Counted from the first letter of the stretch, positions 15,713 to 23,548 are shown. The stretch: DNA of 64,000 bases from Lutispora sp003527145 (GCA_029983695.1 JASBZB010000019.1:18710-82709), one strand, 5' to 3'. The notes: generated by a model not told the origin, from the sequence alone. A program made the numbers and translations.

Positions 15713-16579
15713 ATGAAATACATTGAAGATTTTAAGAACGAATTAATCAAGCAAGAGAAATCCAGTAATACAATCAATAATTATGTTAGGGCTATTTTGG
15801 ACTATTCTATCTTTATTAAAAGTACCACAGGTGAAGATATTGACCCTAAAGATATGATTGAACTTGATATTAGAGAATATAAATCATATCTTCTCAATGT
15901 AGCCAAGCAAGACCCGAAAACTATAAATAATAAATTATCTGGTCTTACAAAGTTTTGTGACTTCCTTATGGCTATAGGTATTCTCAATTCAAATCCAGTT
16001 AAAGTGGTGAATAAAATTAAGATACAGAACTCTCAAACAGCACCAAAAACATTATCCAAGAATGATTTATATAAACTTAGAAGAGAGTTCCATAAAAGTA
16101 GCAATCCAAGAGATATTGCTATCTTTGAACTTCTTTATAATACTGGCATAAGAGTATCCGAGCTATGCAATACTGAGCTTGATGATATTGAGATTAGCGA
16201 CAGGAAAGGCACTCTTATAATACGAGAAGGTAAAGGTTCAAAGTATCGTTCTATTCCTCTAAATACAAATGTTAGAAATGCGGTATCTGATTACCTTAAG
16301 GTTAGACCATTAACAACAAACAAAAGGCTGTTACAGGGTCAGAGAGGCAGTTTAAAAAGAGAGGCTGTATTCAGACTCATACAAAAATATGCACAGTTGG
16401 CAAAAGTCGAAGAAGTAAGCCCTCATACCTTACGACACCAATTCTGCAAGGAACTTCTTAACAGTGGTACTGACATTGTTACAGTAGCGAATCTTGCAGG
16501 ACACTCCAATGTAAACACTACAGCTATTTATACTCAGCCTACAGAAGAAGAAAAGGCTTCTGCTCTTGAAAGACTTTAG
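15713..16579 (+). CDS. Tyrosine recombinase, XerC/XerD-like
   Basis: A 288-residue site-specific recombinase. The N-terminal SAM-like core-binding domain covers about residues 1-85 (NTINNYVRAILDYSIFIKS). The catalytic domain has the first Arg in YNTGIRVSELC, the HxxR box in HTLRHQF, the second His in LAGHSNVNTT, and the nucleophile Tyr in TAIYTQ. The ATG follows AAGGAGGTTCTGT. Length is normal. It lies inside an element that also has a serine recombinase at its end, so it is not needed for integration into rlmH. It may resolve multimers or invert DNA, or be a leftover from an earlier element. Confidence 0.9.
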   Translation: MKYIEDFKNELIKQEKSSNTINNYVRAILDYSIFIKSTTGEDIDPKDMIELDIREYKSYLLNVAKQDPKTINNKLSGLTKFCDFLMAIGILNSNPVKVVNKIKIQNSQTAPKTLSKNDLYKLRREFHKSSNPRDIAIFELLYNTGIRVSELCNTELDDIEISDRKGTLIIREGKGSKYRSIPLNTNVRNAVSDYLKVRPLTTNKRLLQGQRGSLKREAVFRLIQKYAQLAKVEEVSPHTLRHQFCKELLNSGTDIVTVANLAGHSNVNTTAIYTQPTEEEKASALERL

Positions 16580-16622
16580 CCTTAATTCATTATGAATATA
16601 CAAGGACTTACAAACGGAGAAA

Positions 16623-16652
16623 TAAAAAAACACTTTATGCTTTTAAAGTGCT
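16623..16652 (-). terminator. Minus-strand terminator
   Basis: On the minus strand AGCACTTT and AAAGTG flank an 8-nt loop and are followed by TTTTTTTATT. It lies about 270 bases beyond the HNH-AP2 gene, so it may end that operon. Confidence 0.55.
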
Positions 16653-16775
16653 ATCCGGCAATAATCTTTTAGTTTGTTGATTGTATATAAGTCACACGGT
16701 TAGGATATTGGATAATGTACAAGTATAGCCATCTATATCTATTCCTAACACATACCTATTGGGTGCTACCCCTAT

Positions 16776-16794
16776 AACAGTTCTCCGAACTGTT
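16776..16794. repeat. Perfect 8-bp hairpin
   Basis: AACAGTTC-TCC-GAACTGTT lies in the 340-base gap between the convergent tyrosine recombinase and HNH genes. There is no T-run. The gap contains no other supported feature apart from the hairpins listed. Confidence 0.4.
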
Positions 16795-16883
16795 CATAAT
16801 ATATATATAGCTGAAAGTGGAACTATATTGCTTAAATATTTGAAAATAAAGTAATTATATTTGTTAAGAATCCATTATGTATT

Positions 16884-16915
16884 ATCACAGCACAGATTTT
16901 GCACTGTGATTTTTA
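16884..16915. terminator. Bidirectional hairpin terminator
   Basis: ATCACAG and CTGTGAT form the stem around CACAGATTTTGCA, followed by TTTTTAATC on the plus strand. It lies right after the HNH-AP2 stop codon and after the tyrosine recombinase in the other direction. Confidence 0.55.
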
Positions 16916-16921
16916 ATCTAT

Positions 16922-17530
16922 TTATGCTATCTTATCTATATTGTCAGTCCTTCCCCAATACTTAATTTCAGCTTCAACCCTAGCCCTTTTAGCTTTTTCT
17001 ATATCAGAAAAAGTGCCAATATAAACTTTTTTCCTATCATACCCAATGGTGACTATATACCTGCCCTTTTGTTCAGTAATACCCCTTAGTCCTAAACTTT
17101 TCTCTTTAGGTTTTAAGTTTCTTGCATTTTCTTTGGTTGTGCAAACCTTTAAGTTCTTTTTTCGATTATCTAGTCGATTATGATTTATATGGTCAACAAT
17201 TAGATTTTCCCCTGGATTCATGATAAGCCTGTGCATAAAGACTAATTTGCCACCTATATGAGCCCTTGCATATTTTTGACAATACCATTTGTATTTTCTT
17301 AACATCTCAACATCCTCCCTGTCAACCAATGCCTCCGCAACCCGATTTGATTTTTTATCATAAAGAATTATCTCTGCATAATCTTTATGATAAACTATTT
17401 CATTGGGGTCTTTTCTTGTCCTTTCTAAAATTTTACCATGTCTTCTAAATTGCATATAATGTTTACTGCAATATCCTATAGAGCTGACTATGTTTTCACA
17501 TCCATCTACTGAGCATTCTTTCTTTGGCAT
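16922..17530 (-). CDS. HNH endonuclease with AP2-type DNA-binding domain
   Basis: A 202-residue protein with three parts. The N-terminus has a small Cys/His cluster (CSVDGCENI...GYCSKHY) likely to bind zinc. An HNH nuclease motif follows at about residues 110-135 (VDHINHNRLDNRKKNL with N and H ligands). The C-terminus is an AP2/ERF-like domain (GLRGITEQKGRYIVTIGY, YIGTFSDIEKAKRA). This domain combination is typical of free-standing homing-type endonucleases of phages and integrative elements. The ATG at 17530 follows TAGGAGGATATATTC. It is downstream of and co-oriented with the sigma-like gene, 66 bases apart. Confidence 0.85.
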   Translation of the reverse strand: MPKKECSVDGCENIVSSIGYCSKHYMQFRRHGKILERTRKDPNEIVYHKDYAEIILYDKKSNRVAEALVDREDVEMLRKYKWYCQKYARAHIGGKLVFMHRLIMNPGENLIVDHINHNRLDNRKKNLKVCTTKENARNLKPKEKSLGLRGITEQKGRYIVTIGYDRKKVYIGTFSDIEKAKRARVEAEIKYWGRTDNIDKIA

Positions 17531-17596
17531 GAATATATCCTCCTAACTTTAATAAATTCCAACTAACCTGACCTATATAACAGCTTTCCAAGCTAT

Positions 17597-18397
17597 TCAT
17601 GCTATAAACTTCAAAAACTTTTTCCTTATCAACTTGATATGGTTATTAACGCCTGTCCTAGAAATTTTTAATTCTTTGGCAATCTGGGATATATTTAAAC
17701 CTTCAGAAAGTAATTTTGCTACCGCTTCCTGTGGCTTAGTTAGATTGTACCGTCCTAAATCAATTCCTTGCTCTTCCTCATATTCTATAGAGCAAGATAA
17801 ATGCTTCAGTTGAAACTCCTCTTCAAAGGCTTCATCAATACCGTCAATATATTCGTTTTTTAAATCATAAATTGCATTATTGAATACTTTGATTAATTTG
17901 TAAGGAAGATAGCTCTTTATATAACCACTGAAGCTTCCTTTAGCGAAGTTATAGTCTTTCACAAGTTCAATAAAAGAAACTAATACTTCTTCCATGATAT
18001 CGTCCGCTAAGCTCGATAGATAATGATAGCCGGTAATATCCTCACCTCTTCTGAATTTTTCAATTGCCTTTGATTTTGCCTTAAAGACTATTTTATCGAT
18101 ATATTTATATGGGTTATCTGCCATTGTCTTAATTAATGGTGTATAATTGTCTATCAGTTCAATCAGGTAGATTGATTTATCTTCACTTCCATATCTAAAC
18201 CCTGATATCATTTCATCATCTTGCTTTGAATACTCCTGTCTTTGCTTTTTGGATGGGTTAGTTTCTCTATGGTATAGCTTCTTTCTTGGCTGATAAATGT
18301 TTATGGTATTCCTAAATGGTATTGGTAAATATCTTGTATCACCCCAATCATCATAAGTGTTATAGATATTAGTCACAGGTTTGAATTTACGACTCAA
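17597..18397 (-). CDS. Sigma-70-like / HTH regulatory protein of the element
   Basis: A 266-residue protein. The first 70 residues are Tyr/Arg/Lys-rich and unusual. Residues about 75-190 resemble sigma region 2 (YLIELIDNYTPLIKTMADNP, then FSGYIKSYLPYKLIKVFNNAI), and the C-terminus carries a region-4/LuxR-like HTH (KPQEAVAKLLSEGLNISQIA, KELKISRTGVNNHI). Sigma-like proteins of this kind switch on late or excision genes in phages and integrative elements, which would fit its position in the divergent leftward operon; the function itself is inference. A ribosome site AGGAGGTGATTTATTGAG precedes the ATG. Confidence 0.7.
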   Translation of the reverse strand: MSRKFKPVTNIYNTYDDWGDTRYLPIPFRNTINIYQPRKKLYHRETNPSKKQRQEYSKQDDEMISGFRYGSEDKSIYLIELIDNYTPLIKTMADNPYKYIDKIVFKAKSKAIEKFRRGEDITGYHYLSSLADDIMEEVLVSFIELVKDYNFAKGSFSGYIKSYLPYKLIKVFNNAIYDLKNEYIDGIDEAFEEEFQLKHLSCSIEYEEEQGIDLGRYNLTKPQEAVAKLLSEGLNISQIAKELKISRTGVNNHIKLIRKKFLKFIA

Positions 18398-18431
18398 TAA
18401 ATCACCTCCTAAAATAAATTATTTGTGCTAC

Positions 18432-18563
18432 TTATGCTACCTCCATAAGTTCCTTGCCATCTTTTAATTCTTCTTTCAATATGATTTCAAAGACGATACA
18501 AGCAAGCATATCCACGAAAATATCCAATTCTTCTTCGTTGTTTTCCTTGACCTTGCTTTTCAG
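18432..18563 (-). CDS. Small acidic protein, 43 aa, probable CTG start
   Basis: A minus-strand frame starting at CTG 18563, placed 7 nt after AAGGAGG, which is otherwise an orphan ribosome site. It encodes an acidic helical protein (start LKSKVKENNEEELDIFVDML, end KELMEVA). The stop at 18432 lies about 35 bases before the sigma-like gene start. It is the first gene after the leftward promoter. CTG starts are rare, so the assignment is tentative; the next in-frame TTG or ATG has no ribosome site. Confidence 0.45.
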   Translation of the reverse strand: MKSKVKENNEEELDIFVDMLACIVFEIILKEELKDGKELMEVA

Positions 18564-18607
18564 ATTGATACCTCCTTAAATTCTAGTAAACAACATGTCG
18601 CATTTAA

Positions 18608-18692
18608 ATAGTAGCATAAACATGCTACTATTGTCAACATAAATATTATTATTTATGCTACTATTTACTTTGTATGCTACTTGCGCTACAAT
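18608..18692. promoter_or_regulatory. Divergent promoter/operator region with ATGCTACT half-sites
   Basis: Leftward promoter: TTGACA (18637-18632) and TACTAT (18613-18608), 18-bp spacer. The perfect palindrome TAGTAGCAT-AAAC-ATGCTACTA (18609-18630) fills that spacer. Rightward promoter: TTTACT (18664-18669) and TACAAT (18687-18692), 17-bp spacer, with another ATGCTAC half-site (18674-18680) between the boxes and one at 18655-18663. Repressor sites inside both promoters describe a phage-like switch, most simply served by the adjacent XRE protein at 18722. Confidence 0.75.
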
Positions 18693-18721
18693 TGGAATAA
18701 CGAATTAATAGGAGGGGTATT

Positions 18722-19309
18722 GTGAACGGAATAAGTTTTGGGAAGATGATTAAAGAACTAAGAAAAAAATCAGGAATACCATCAAAGGAATTATCAACTA
18801 AAGTAGGTAAAGCCGTAACATATGTATCTCAGCTTGAAAGGGGCTTAATAAAAAAGCCTGATTATGATACTTGCTTCAGACTTTTAAAAGAATTAGGAAA
18901 GTCCGAGAATATAATTGAAGATATGCTCAGCTATTATGGCATACTTTCCCCAGAAAGAGAACAACAAGAACTTGAATGGATTACTGAGCAAGCAGAAGAA
19001 GCATTAGAATTTGATTGGATGGAACGACACATACAAAAGCTAAAGACATCTAATGACCGATTGCATAGCAAGTTTAACCTTCTAATAGAAAAGGATTTAT
19101 CTAAAGCAGCGAATCTTATTAAAAACATTGAGGCTTTAACTAAATCAGAAGATAAATTAGACTTCCTTAAAGCATTGTTTGAATTTGATTACTCAGAAAT
19201 GATAAACGACGATAGGAAGGAACTAATTGACATTATCAAAAGATACATGCTGAGCAAATATAAAATAGATGATTATGGAGAATTCGTAAAAAAGGAGGAC
19301 AATGAATGA
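18722..19309 (+). CDS. XRE-family repressor (ImmR-like)
   Basis: A 195-residue regulator starting at GTG 18722 after AGGAGGGGTATT. The N-terminal HTH covers about residues 6-60 (KMIKELRKKSGIPSKELSTK, VGKAVTYVSQLERG). The rest is a mostly helical C-terminal domain (IEDMLSYYGILSPEREQQEL) probably for oligomerisation or signal sensing. It overlaps the recombinase start by 4 nt (ATGA), so the two are translationally coupled. It is likely the master repressor of the element, binding the ATGCTACT sites just upstream of its own gene and shutting off both directions. Confidence 0.82.
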   Translation: MNGISFGKMIKELRKKSGIPSKELSTKVGKAVTYVSQLERGLIKKPDYDTCFRLLKELGKSENIIEDMLSYYGILSPEREQQELEWITEQAEEALEFDWMERHIQKLKTSNDRLHSKFNLLIEKDLSKAANLIKNIEALTKSEDKLDFLKALFEFDYSEMINDDRKELIDIIKRYMLSKYKIDDYGEFVKKEDNE

Positions 19310-20859
19310 GAGTAGCTTTATATGTTAGAGTCTCTACAGAAGAACAGGCTGAAGAAGGTTTTTCAATTGATGGACAGATAAAAAACTTAACCGATTATTG
19401 CGAAAGAAACAATTATTCTATAATTGATATCTATAAGGATGAAGGTGTAAGCGGTAAGTCTATTAAAGGAAGAACCGCCCTGAATAGATTATTAGAGGAT
19501 TGCGTATCAAATAAATTCGACATGGTTATTGTATGGAAAGTATCGAGATTAGCTCGTAGGCAGGTAGACTTTGTAAATATTATTGCACACTTTGAAGAGT
19601 ATAGTATAGCCTTCAATAGCATTAGCGAAAATATTGACGCTTCTACCCCTGTAGGTAGAGCTATGTTACAAATGATGGGGTCTTTTGCTGAACTTGAGAG
19701 AAATACGATTCTTGATAATTTAAAGATGGGAATGAAACAGAGGGCTTCAGAAGGTAAATGGAATGGTGGTATTGTATTAGGCTACAAATCTCAGAATAAA
19801 AAGCTGGTAATAGTTGAAAGCGAAGCAAACATTGTTAAGCATATATTTGAGCTTTATCTAAGTGGCAAGGGATATAAAGCAATAGCCAATCAGCTCAACC
19901 ATGAAGGATTTCAAACAAAGAAGGGGAAAGCCTTTTCTATTAACTCTGTTAGGCAAATACTTTTAAACTCTGTATATGTTGGCTATATAAGCTTTAATAA
20001 GCTTGAAAACTGGAGTGAGAAAAGAAGGAAGGGCAAAAACCCTAATTCCATATATGTCAAAGGTGAACATGAACCAATAATCACAGAGGAAACATGGCAA
20101 AAGGTACAAGATAGGATTAATCAAAGGTCTAACAAACCTGCAAAAACATTTACTGGTCATTTCCCATTAACAACCCTTCTAAGATGCCCTGTATGTGGAC
20201 AAGGCATGATAGGACATAGATTAAAAAATAGTAATGGCGATGTATTAAGATACTATCAGTGTGGAAACTTTCACTATAAAGGTTCTGCTGTATGTAAATC
20301 AAATATGATTAGAGCTGATTATGCTGAAGCTGAGGTATTGGATAGAATTGAACAAGTTGTTAGAGACAAATCTGTATTGAAAGAAATTTTAGAAAGAGTA
20401 AATGCAAAAATTGCAAATTATAAAAAGCCCCTACAAGAGAAGTTAGATTATAACCAAGAACAAATAACCAGAATAGAAACAAATCTGAATAAATATATGA
20501 AGCTCTTTGAAAGCGATAGGATTTCCTCAACTACAGTAATAAATAAAATCCATGAGTTAGAGGATGAATTATCTAAGTTAAAAACCGCTTCACATAATAT
20601 AAAGGCTGATTTGCTTAAACCATCAATCAAGGAAGTACCTTTTGATAGGGTGTCAAATATCCTATCAAGCTTTTCAAAGATATTACCAAAAGCTGAACCA
20701 GAAAAACAGAAGAGTTTACTGCATTCTATAATCAGCAAAATCACAATAAACCCTTCAAATAATATCAAAGAAAGAACTATTAAAGATATTGAGTTATACT
20801 TTGATTTAAACGATAAAAACGACTATGTGCTTACTTATGGTACGGCTCCCCCATATTAA
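19306..20859 (+). CDS. Large serine recombinase (element integrase)
   Basis: A 517-residue serine integrase. The catalytic domain has ALYVRVSTEEQ with the nucleophile Ser near residue 10 and the conserved arginines in VSRLARRQVDF. It is followed by the recombinase domain (about 160-260), a zinc ribbon (CPVCGQGM...CGNFHYKGSAVCKS, about 295-335) and a coiled coil (about 370-430) that controls synapsis and directionality in this family. The frame runs through the right attachment core, so the last residues (YGTAPPY) come from att and rlmH DNA. In an excised circle the C-terminus would change to a 19-residue tail encoded by the element's left end. Confidence 0.95.
   Translation: MRVALYVRVSTEEQAEEGFSIDGQIKNLTDYCERNNYSIIDIYKDEGVSGKSIKGRTALNRLLEDCVSNKFDMVIVWKVSRLARRQVDFVNIIAHFEEYSIAFNSISENIDASTPVGRAMLQMMGSFAELERNTILDNLKMGMKQRASEGKWNGGIVLGYKSQNKKLVIVESEANIVKHIFELYLSGKGYKAIANQLNHEGFQTKKGKAFSINSVRQILLNSVYVGYISFNKLENWSEKRRKGKNPNSIYVKGEHEPIITEETWQKVQDRINQRSNKPAKTFTGHFPLTTLLRCPVCGQGMIGHRLKNSNGDVLRYYQCGNFHYKGSAVCKSNMIRADYAEAEVLDRIEQVVRDKSVLKEILERVNAKIANYKKPLQEKLDYNQEQITRIETNLNKYMKLFESDRISSTTVINKIHELEDELSKLKTASHNIKADLLKPSIKEVPFDRVSNILSSFSKILPKAEPEKQKSLLHSIISKITINPSNNIKERTIKDIELYFDLNDKNDYVLTYGTAPPY
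20831..20848 (+). repeat. Right attachment site (attR core, inside the rlmH 3' end)
   Basis: TTACTTATGGTACGGCTC, identical to 12746-12763. It contains the rlmH stop codon and the codons for EPYHK on the minus strand, and also codes for part of the recombinase C-terminus on the plus strand. Two genes therefore overlap tail to tail within the core. Confidence 0.88.
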
Positions 20860-21310
20860 TCCTGTACCCTCTATATATCTGCTCCAGCAGTATCACCCTC
20901 ATGAGCTGATGGGGAAAGGTCATAGGCGAAAAGGACAGCTTGAAGTCCGCTCTTTTGAGCACTTCATCGCTGAGGCCCAGGGAGCCGCCGATGATAAAAG
21001 CTATATTGCTTCTCCCCTTTATACCGAGATCGTTGATAAAATCAGCGAAGACTTCGGAGGAGAGCAGCTTGCCGTCTATGGCCAAAGCTATTACATAGGT
21101 ATCGCTTTTCACATGCTTTAATATTGCCTGGCCTTCTCTTCCCTTTACTGCCGCTTCTTCCGCCCGGCTCATATTTTCCGGAGCTTTTTCATCAGCTACT
21201 TCGATTATATCCATCCTGCAATATTTTGAAAGCCGTTTGGAGTATTCCGAAACGGCTTCTTTCAAATATTTTTCTTTTAATTTTCCAACTGCTATTATAT
21301 TGATATTCAT
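20831..21310 (-). CDS. rlmH: 23S rRNA (pseudouridine1915-N3)-methyltransferase RlmH
   Basis: A 159-residue SPOUT-fold methyltransferase that modifies pseudouridine 1915 in helix 69 of 23S rRNA on assembled ribosomes. The SAM-binding knot is visible as FIIGGSLGLSDEVLKRADF (about residues 100-118), and the C-terminus has the conserved EQIYRGYRI and EPYHK. Length is exactly family size. The ATG at 21310 follows AGAGGTGTTCTG. It is the last gene of the wal operon. Its final codons serve as the attachment site of the 8.1-kb element, as in Staphylococcus, and its coding sequence is restored by the insertion. Confidence 0.96.
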   Translation of the reverse strand: MNINIIAVGKLKEKYLKEAVSEYSKRLSKYCRMDIIEVADEKAPENMSRAEEAAVKGREGQAILKHVKSDTYVIALAIDGKLLSSEVFADFINDLGIKGRSNIAFIIGGSLGLSDEVLKRADFKLSFSPMTFPHQLMRVILLEQIYRGYRINMGEPYHK

Positions 21311-21358
21311 CAGAACACCTCTTTTGTGAGAAGCAAAAAGAACCGTCCCCGATGCTTC

Positions 21359-22504
21359 TTAGCGGCCCTGGAGGACGGCCTGGGTTTCATATTCCTTGCC
21401 GTTCCTTTGATATTTTATATTGACTGTATCTCCGGGTTTTTTGTTATACAAAACACTCCTGAGCTTCAGCATAGTATTTATTTCAACATTGTCTATGTGA
21501 GTGATTATGTCTCCTTCTCTAAGGCCTGCGGTCTCCGCTGCAGAGCCTTTGATTACCTCGCGTATATACAGTCCGGATTTGATCACTATATCGGTTTCAT
21601 AATATCCGACGATTTCTCTGTCCAGGGTATATATGCCCAAGTATGGCGGATTGAAGACTCCATTTTCCACAAATTGCTTTATTACCGGCTTGGTAACATT
21701 TATGGGTATTGCAAATCCTAAGCCTTCCGCTGAAGCTTTTACCGTATTTATGCCTATTATCTGGCCCTTGCTGTTGATGAGGGGTCCTCCGCTGTTGCCC
21801 GGGTTTATTGCTGCATCGGTCTGGATCAGGTCTTCCATTATGGTGCTTTGGTCCAACATTATGCTTCTGTTCAATCCGGAGACGATCCCTTGAGTGACAG
21901 TCCTTTCATATCTCAAACCCAATGGATTGCCTATGGCAATAGCGATTTCGCCTACTCCAAGGCTATCCGAATCGCCGAGCTCCGCAGCGGTCAGACCGGT
22001 GGCTTCAACCTTTACCACTGCAAGGTCCAAGCCTGCATCCTGCCATAATACCTTGCCTTCCAGCTCCCTGCCGTCGATTAAAAATACGGTGAGCTTGCTT
22101 CTATTATCTCCAACCACATGGGAATTGGTGAGTATGTATCCTCTAGAATCCACAATTACGCCGGAGCCTACCCCTTCCGTATATCTGGTGCCAAAGAAAT
22201 AGTCCTTGCGAACCGATACGGTGCTTATCCCAACGACAGTCGGCATGACCTTCTTTGCAACCGCCCCTGCCACATTGATCTCTTCCTTAGGATTGATCAC
22301 TATTTGCTGTGCAATACTGCCCCCGCTGCTGTTAGGAACAGGTGTGTATTTGCTGTAAAAATACGCGGGTACTATAGCAGCTACGATCAAGCCGCCTATT
22401 ATAGCTCCGATAAGTCCAACTGCAAAATAGGCCAGGCCGCTTCCTCTTCTGCTCTTCCTTCTGAAGTCTTCGGGAGGTCCATAATTGCCAGGGTAATTAT
22501 CCAT
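21359..22504 (-). CDS. htrA: HtrA/DegP-type membrane-anchored serine protease
   Basis: A trypsin-fold protease of 381 residues with a cytoplasmic N-terminus, one membrane segment (about 25-50) and an extracellular protease domain. The catalytic triad is His in LTNSHVVG, Asp in AGLDLAVVK and Ser in GNSGGPLI; a PDZ domain follows at about 285-380 (GSAAETAGLREGDIITHID). It degrades misfolded envelope proteins. I place the start at ATG 22504, 6-7 nt after GAAGGTG, rather than at the GTG three codons earlier. It lies between walJ and rlmH, the standard arrangement in Firmicutes. Confidence 0.93.
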   Translation of the reverse strand: MDNYPGNYGPPEDFRRKSRRGSGLAYFAVGLIGAIIGGLIVAAIVPAYFYSKYTPVPNSSGGSIAQQIVINPKEEINVAGAVAKKVMPTVVGISTVSVRKDYFFGTRYTEGVGSGVIVDSRGYILTNSHVVGDNRSKLTVFLIDGRELEGKVLWQDAGLDLAVVKVEATGLTAAELGDSDSLGVGEIAIAIGNPLGLRYERTVTQGIVSGLNRSIMLDQSTIMEDLIQTDAAINPGNSGGPLINSKGQIIGINTVKASAEGLGFAIPINVTKPVIKQFVENGVFNPPYLGIYTLDREIVGYYETDIVIKSGLYIREVIKGSAAETAGLREGDIITHIDNVEINTMLKLRSVLYNKKPGDTVNIKYQRNGKEYETQAVLQGR

Positions 22505-22544
22505 ATATATCACCTTCTTTTATAAAAAATATGCAGTATTTTTT

Positions 22545-22703
22545 ATGGCTGCGAGGCACGGGGCACGAGGCACGAGGGTTAGGGTATTCCTTTTGGGTCA
22601 GACCCTAGAGCTCTGCTATAACACTCGAACCTCGTACCAAGACCACATAGAAGTGACCCTAGGCGATGCACCACGTACCCGAAAAAAATTGCTACGCAAT
22701 TTT
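22545..22703. repeat. Intergenic repeat-rich stretch
   Basis: Contains three tandem copies of a GGCACGRG unit near 22555-22577, a GGTATTCCTTTTGGGTCA word (22583-22600) that recurs with one change near 33443, and a hairpin AAAATTGC-TAC-GCAATTTT near 22685-22703 that could terminate transcription. It lies between walJ and htrA. No gene is seen. Confidence 0.4.
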
Positions 22704-22753
22704 CTACTAATATGATATACCTTATATAGCCGTATTATCCCTATTTGCAGCAG

Positions 22754-23548
22754 CTATACGGTGAATACCTTGCTTACCGAGCTTCTCGGCGCTACATCAA
22801 GGGTCACATCCTTTTGGACTGAAATGCCCTTTTCTTCCATAATACCTCTAACTGTCTCATATGCCAACTGGGGAAAATTATTTTCCTTGCTCAAATGCCC
22901 CAGCATTATCTGCTTGACGCCTAAACCCACAAGCTCACAGGCTGCGTATCCCGATGCCTCATTGGACAAGTGTCCGAACTCCCCGAGTATCCTTCTTTTC
23001 AAAAAATACGGGTAGCTGCCCACCTTGAGCATTTCCACATCATGATTTGCTTCAAGCATTACAAAATGTGCACCCTTCAAAGCGTCCTTCACAGTCTGGC
23101 TGAAATAGCCTAAATCCGTAGCCAGTCCAAGCTTTTCGCTGCCAAAAGAAAAGGTAAAGCCTACAGGCTCTGCAGCATCATGAGAAATAGAAAATGGGGA
23201 AATGCATACGTCATCTATGCAAAACTCCTCTCCTGTCTCAAATATCCTTATGTTTTCCGTTTTCACGGTCCCTATGCCGCCGCCCAGTGCCTCCCAGGTC
23301 TTGGCATTGGCATAGATGGGTATGTTAAGCTTTCTGGACATGGCCCCTATGCTTTTCATATGATCTGAGTGTTCATGGGTTACCAAAATTCCCTTTATTG
23401 AACTGGTGCATATCCCTATATTTTTTAAGTTCTCCAAAATGTTTTTGCAGCTTACCCCTGCATCTATCAGCAGGCCTGATTCATCATTGCCTACATATAT
23501 GCAATTTCCGCTGCTTCCGCTGGCAATAGAACAAAATTTTGTAATCAT
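22754..23548 (-). CDS. walJ: WalJ/YycJ metallo-beta-lactamase-fold hydrolase
   Basis: About 264 residues of the metallo-beta-lactamase superfamily. The metal-binding motif is THEHSDH (in ILVTHEHSDHMKSIGAM), with further ligands in SHDAAEPVG and the later GHLSKEN. The family (YycJ/WalJ) is conserved with WalRK and has been linked to coordinating cell division and DNA metabolism; nuclease activity is reported for relatives. I start it at ATG 23548 (MITKFCSIASGSSGN, the typical family N-terminus) behind GGGGGTC. It is in the wal operon between murA and htrA. Confidence 0.92.
   Translation of the reverse strand: MITKFCSIASGSSGNCIYVGNDESGLLIDAGVSCKNILENLKNIGICTSSIKGILVTHEHSDHMKSIGAMSRKLNIPIYANAKTWEALGGGIGTVKTENIRIFETGEEFCIDDVCISPFSISHDAAEPVGFTFSFGSEKLGLATDLGYFSQTVKDALKGAHFVMLEANHDVEMLKVGSYPYFLKRRILGEFGHLSNEASGYAACELVGLGVKQIMLGHLSKENNFPQLAYETVRGIMEEKGISVQKDVTLDVAPRSSVSKVFTV

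Larger units (their letters stand above)
12746..20848 (+). mobile_element. SCC-like integrative element in the 3' end of rlmH
   Basis: The segment is bounded by an 18-bp direct repeat TTACTTATGGTACGGCTC at 12746-12763 and 20831-20848. The right copy is the reverse complement of the last codons of rlmH (encoding EPYHK-stop plus upstream bases), so rlmH stays intact after insertion. A large serine recombinase lies directly inside the right end, as expected for the integrase. Cargo: two XRE regulators, a tyrosine recombinase, an HNH-AP2 protein, a sigma-like protein and several small genes. No resistance or conjugation genes were seen. Staphylococcal SCC elements use the same rlmH (orfX) terminus and also encode large serine recombinases; relation by descent is not shown. 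Confidence 0.88.

Noticed and set aside
14090..16775. Repeated word TTGGGYGCTACC at about 14100 and 16760
   Set aside because: Only two short imperfect copies; no clear flanking structure to support an attachment site or operator.
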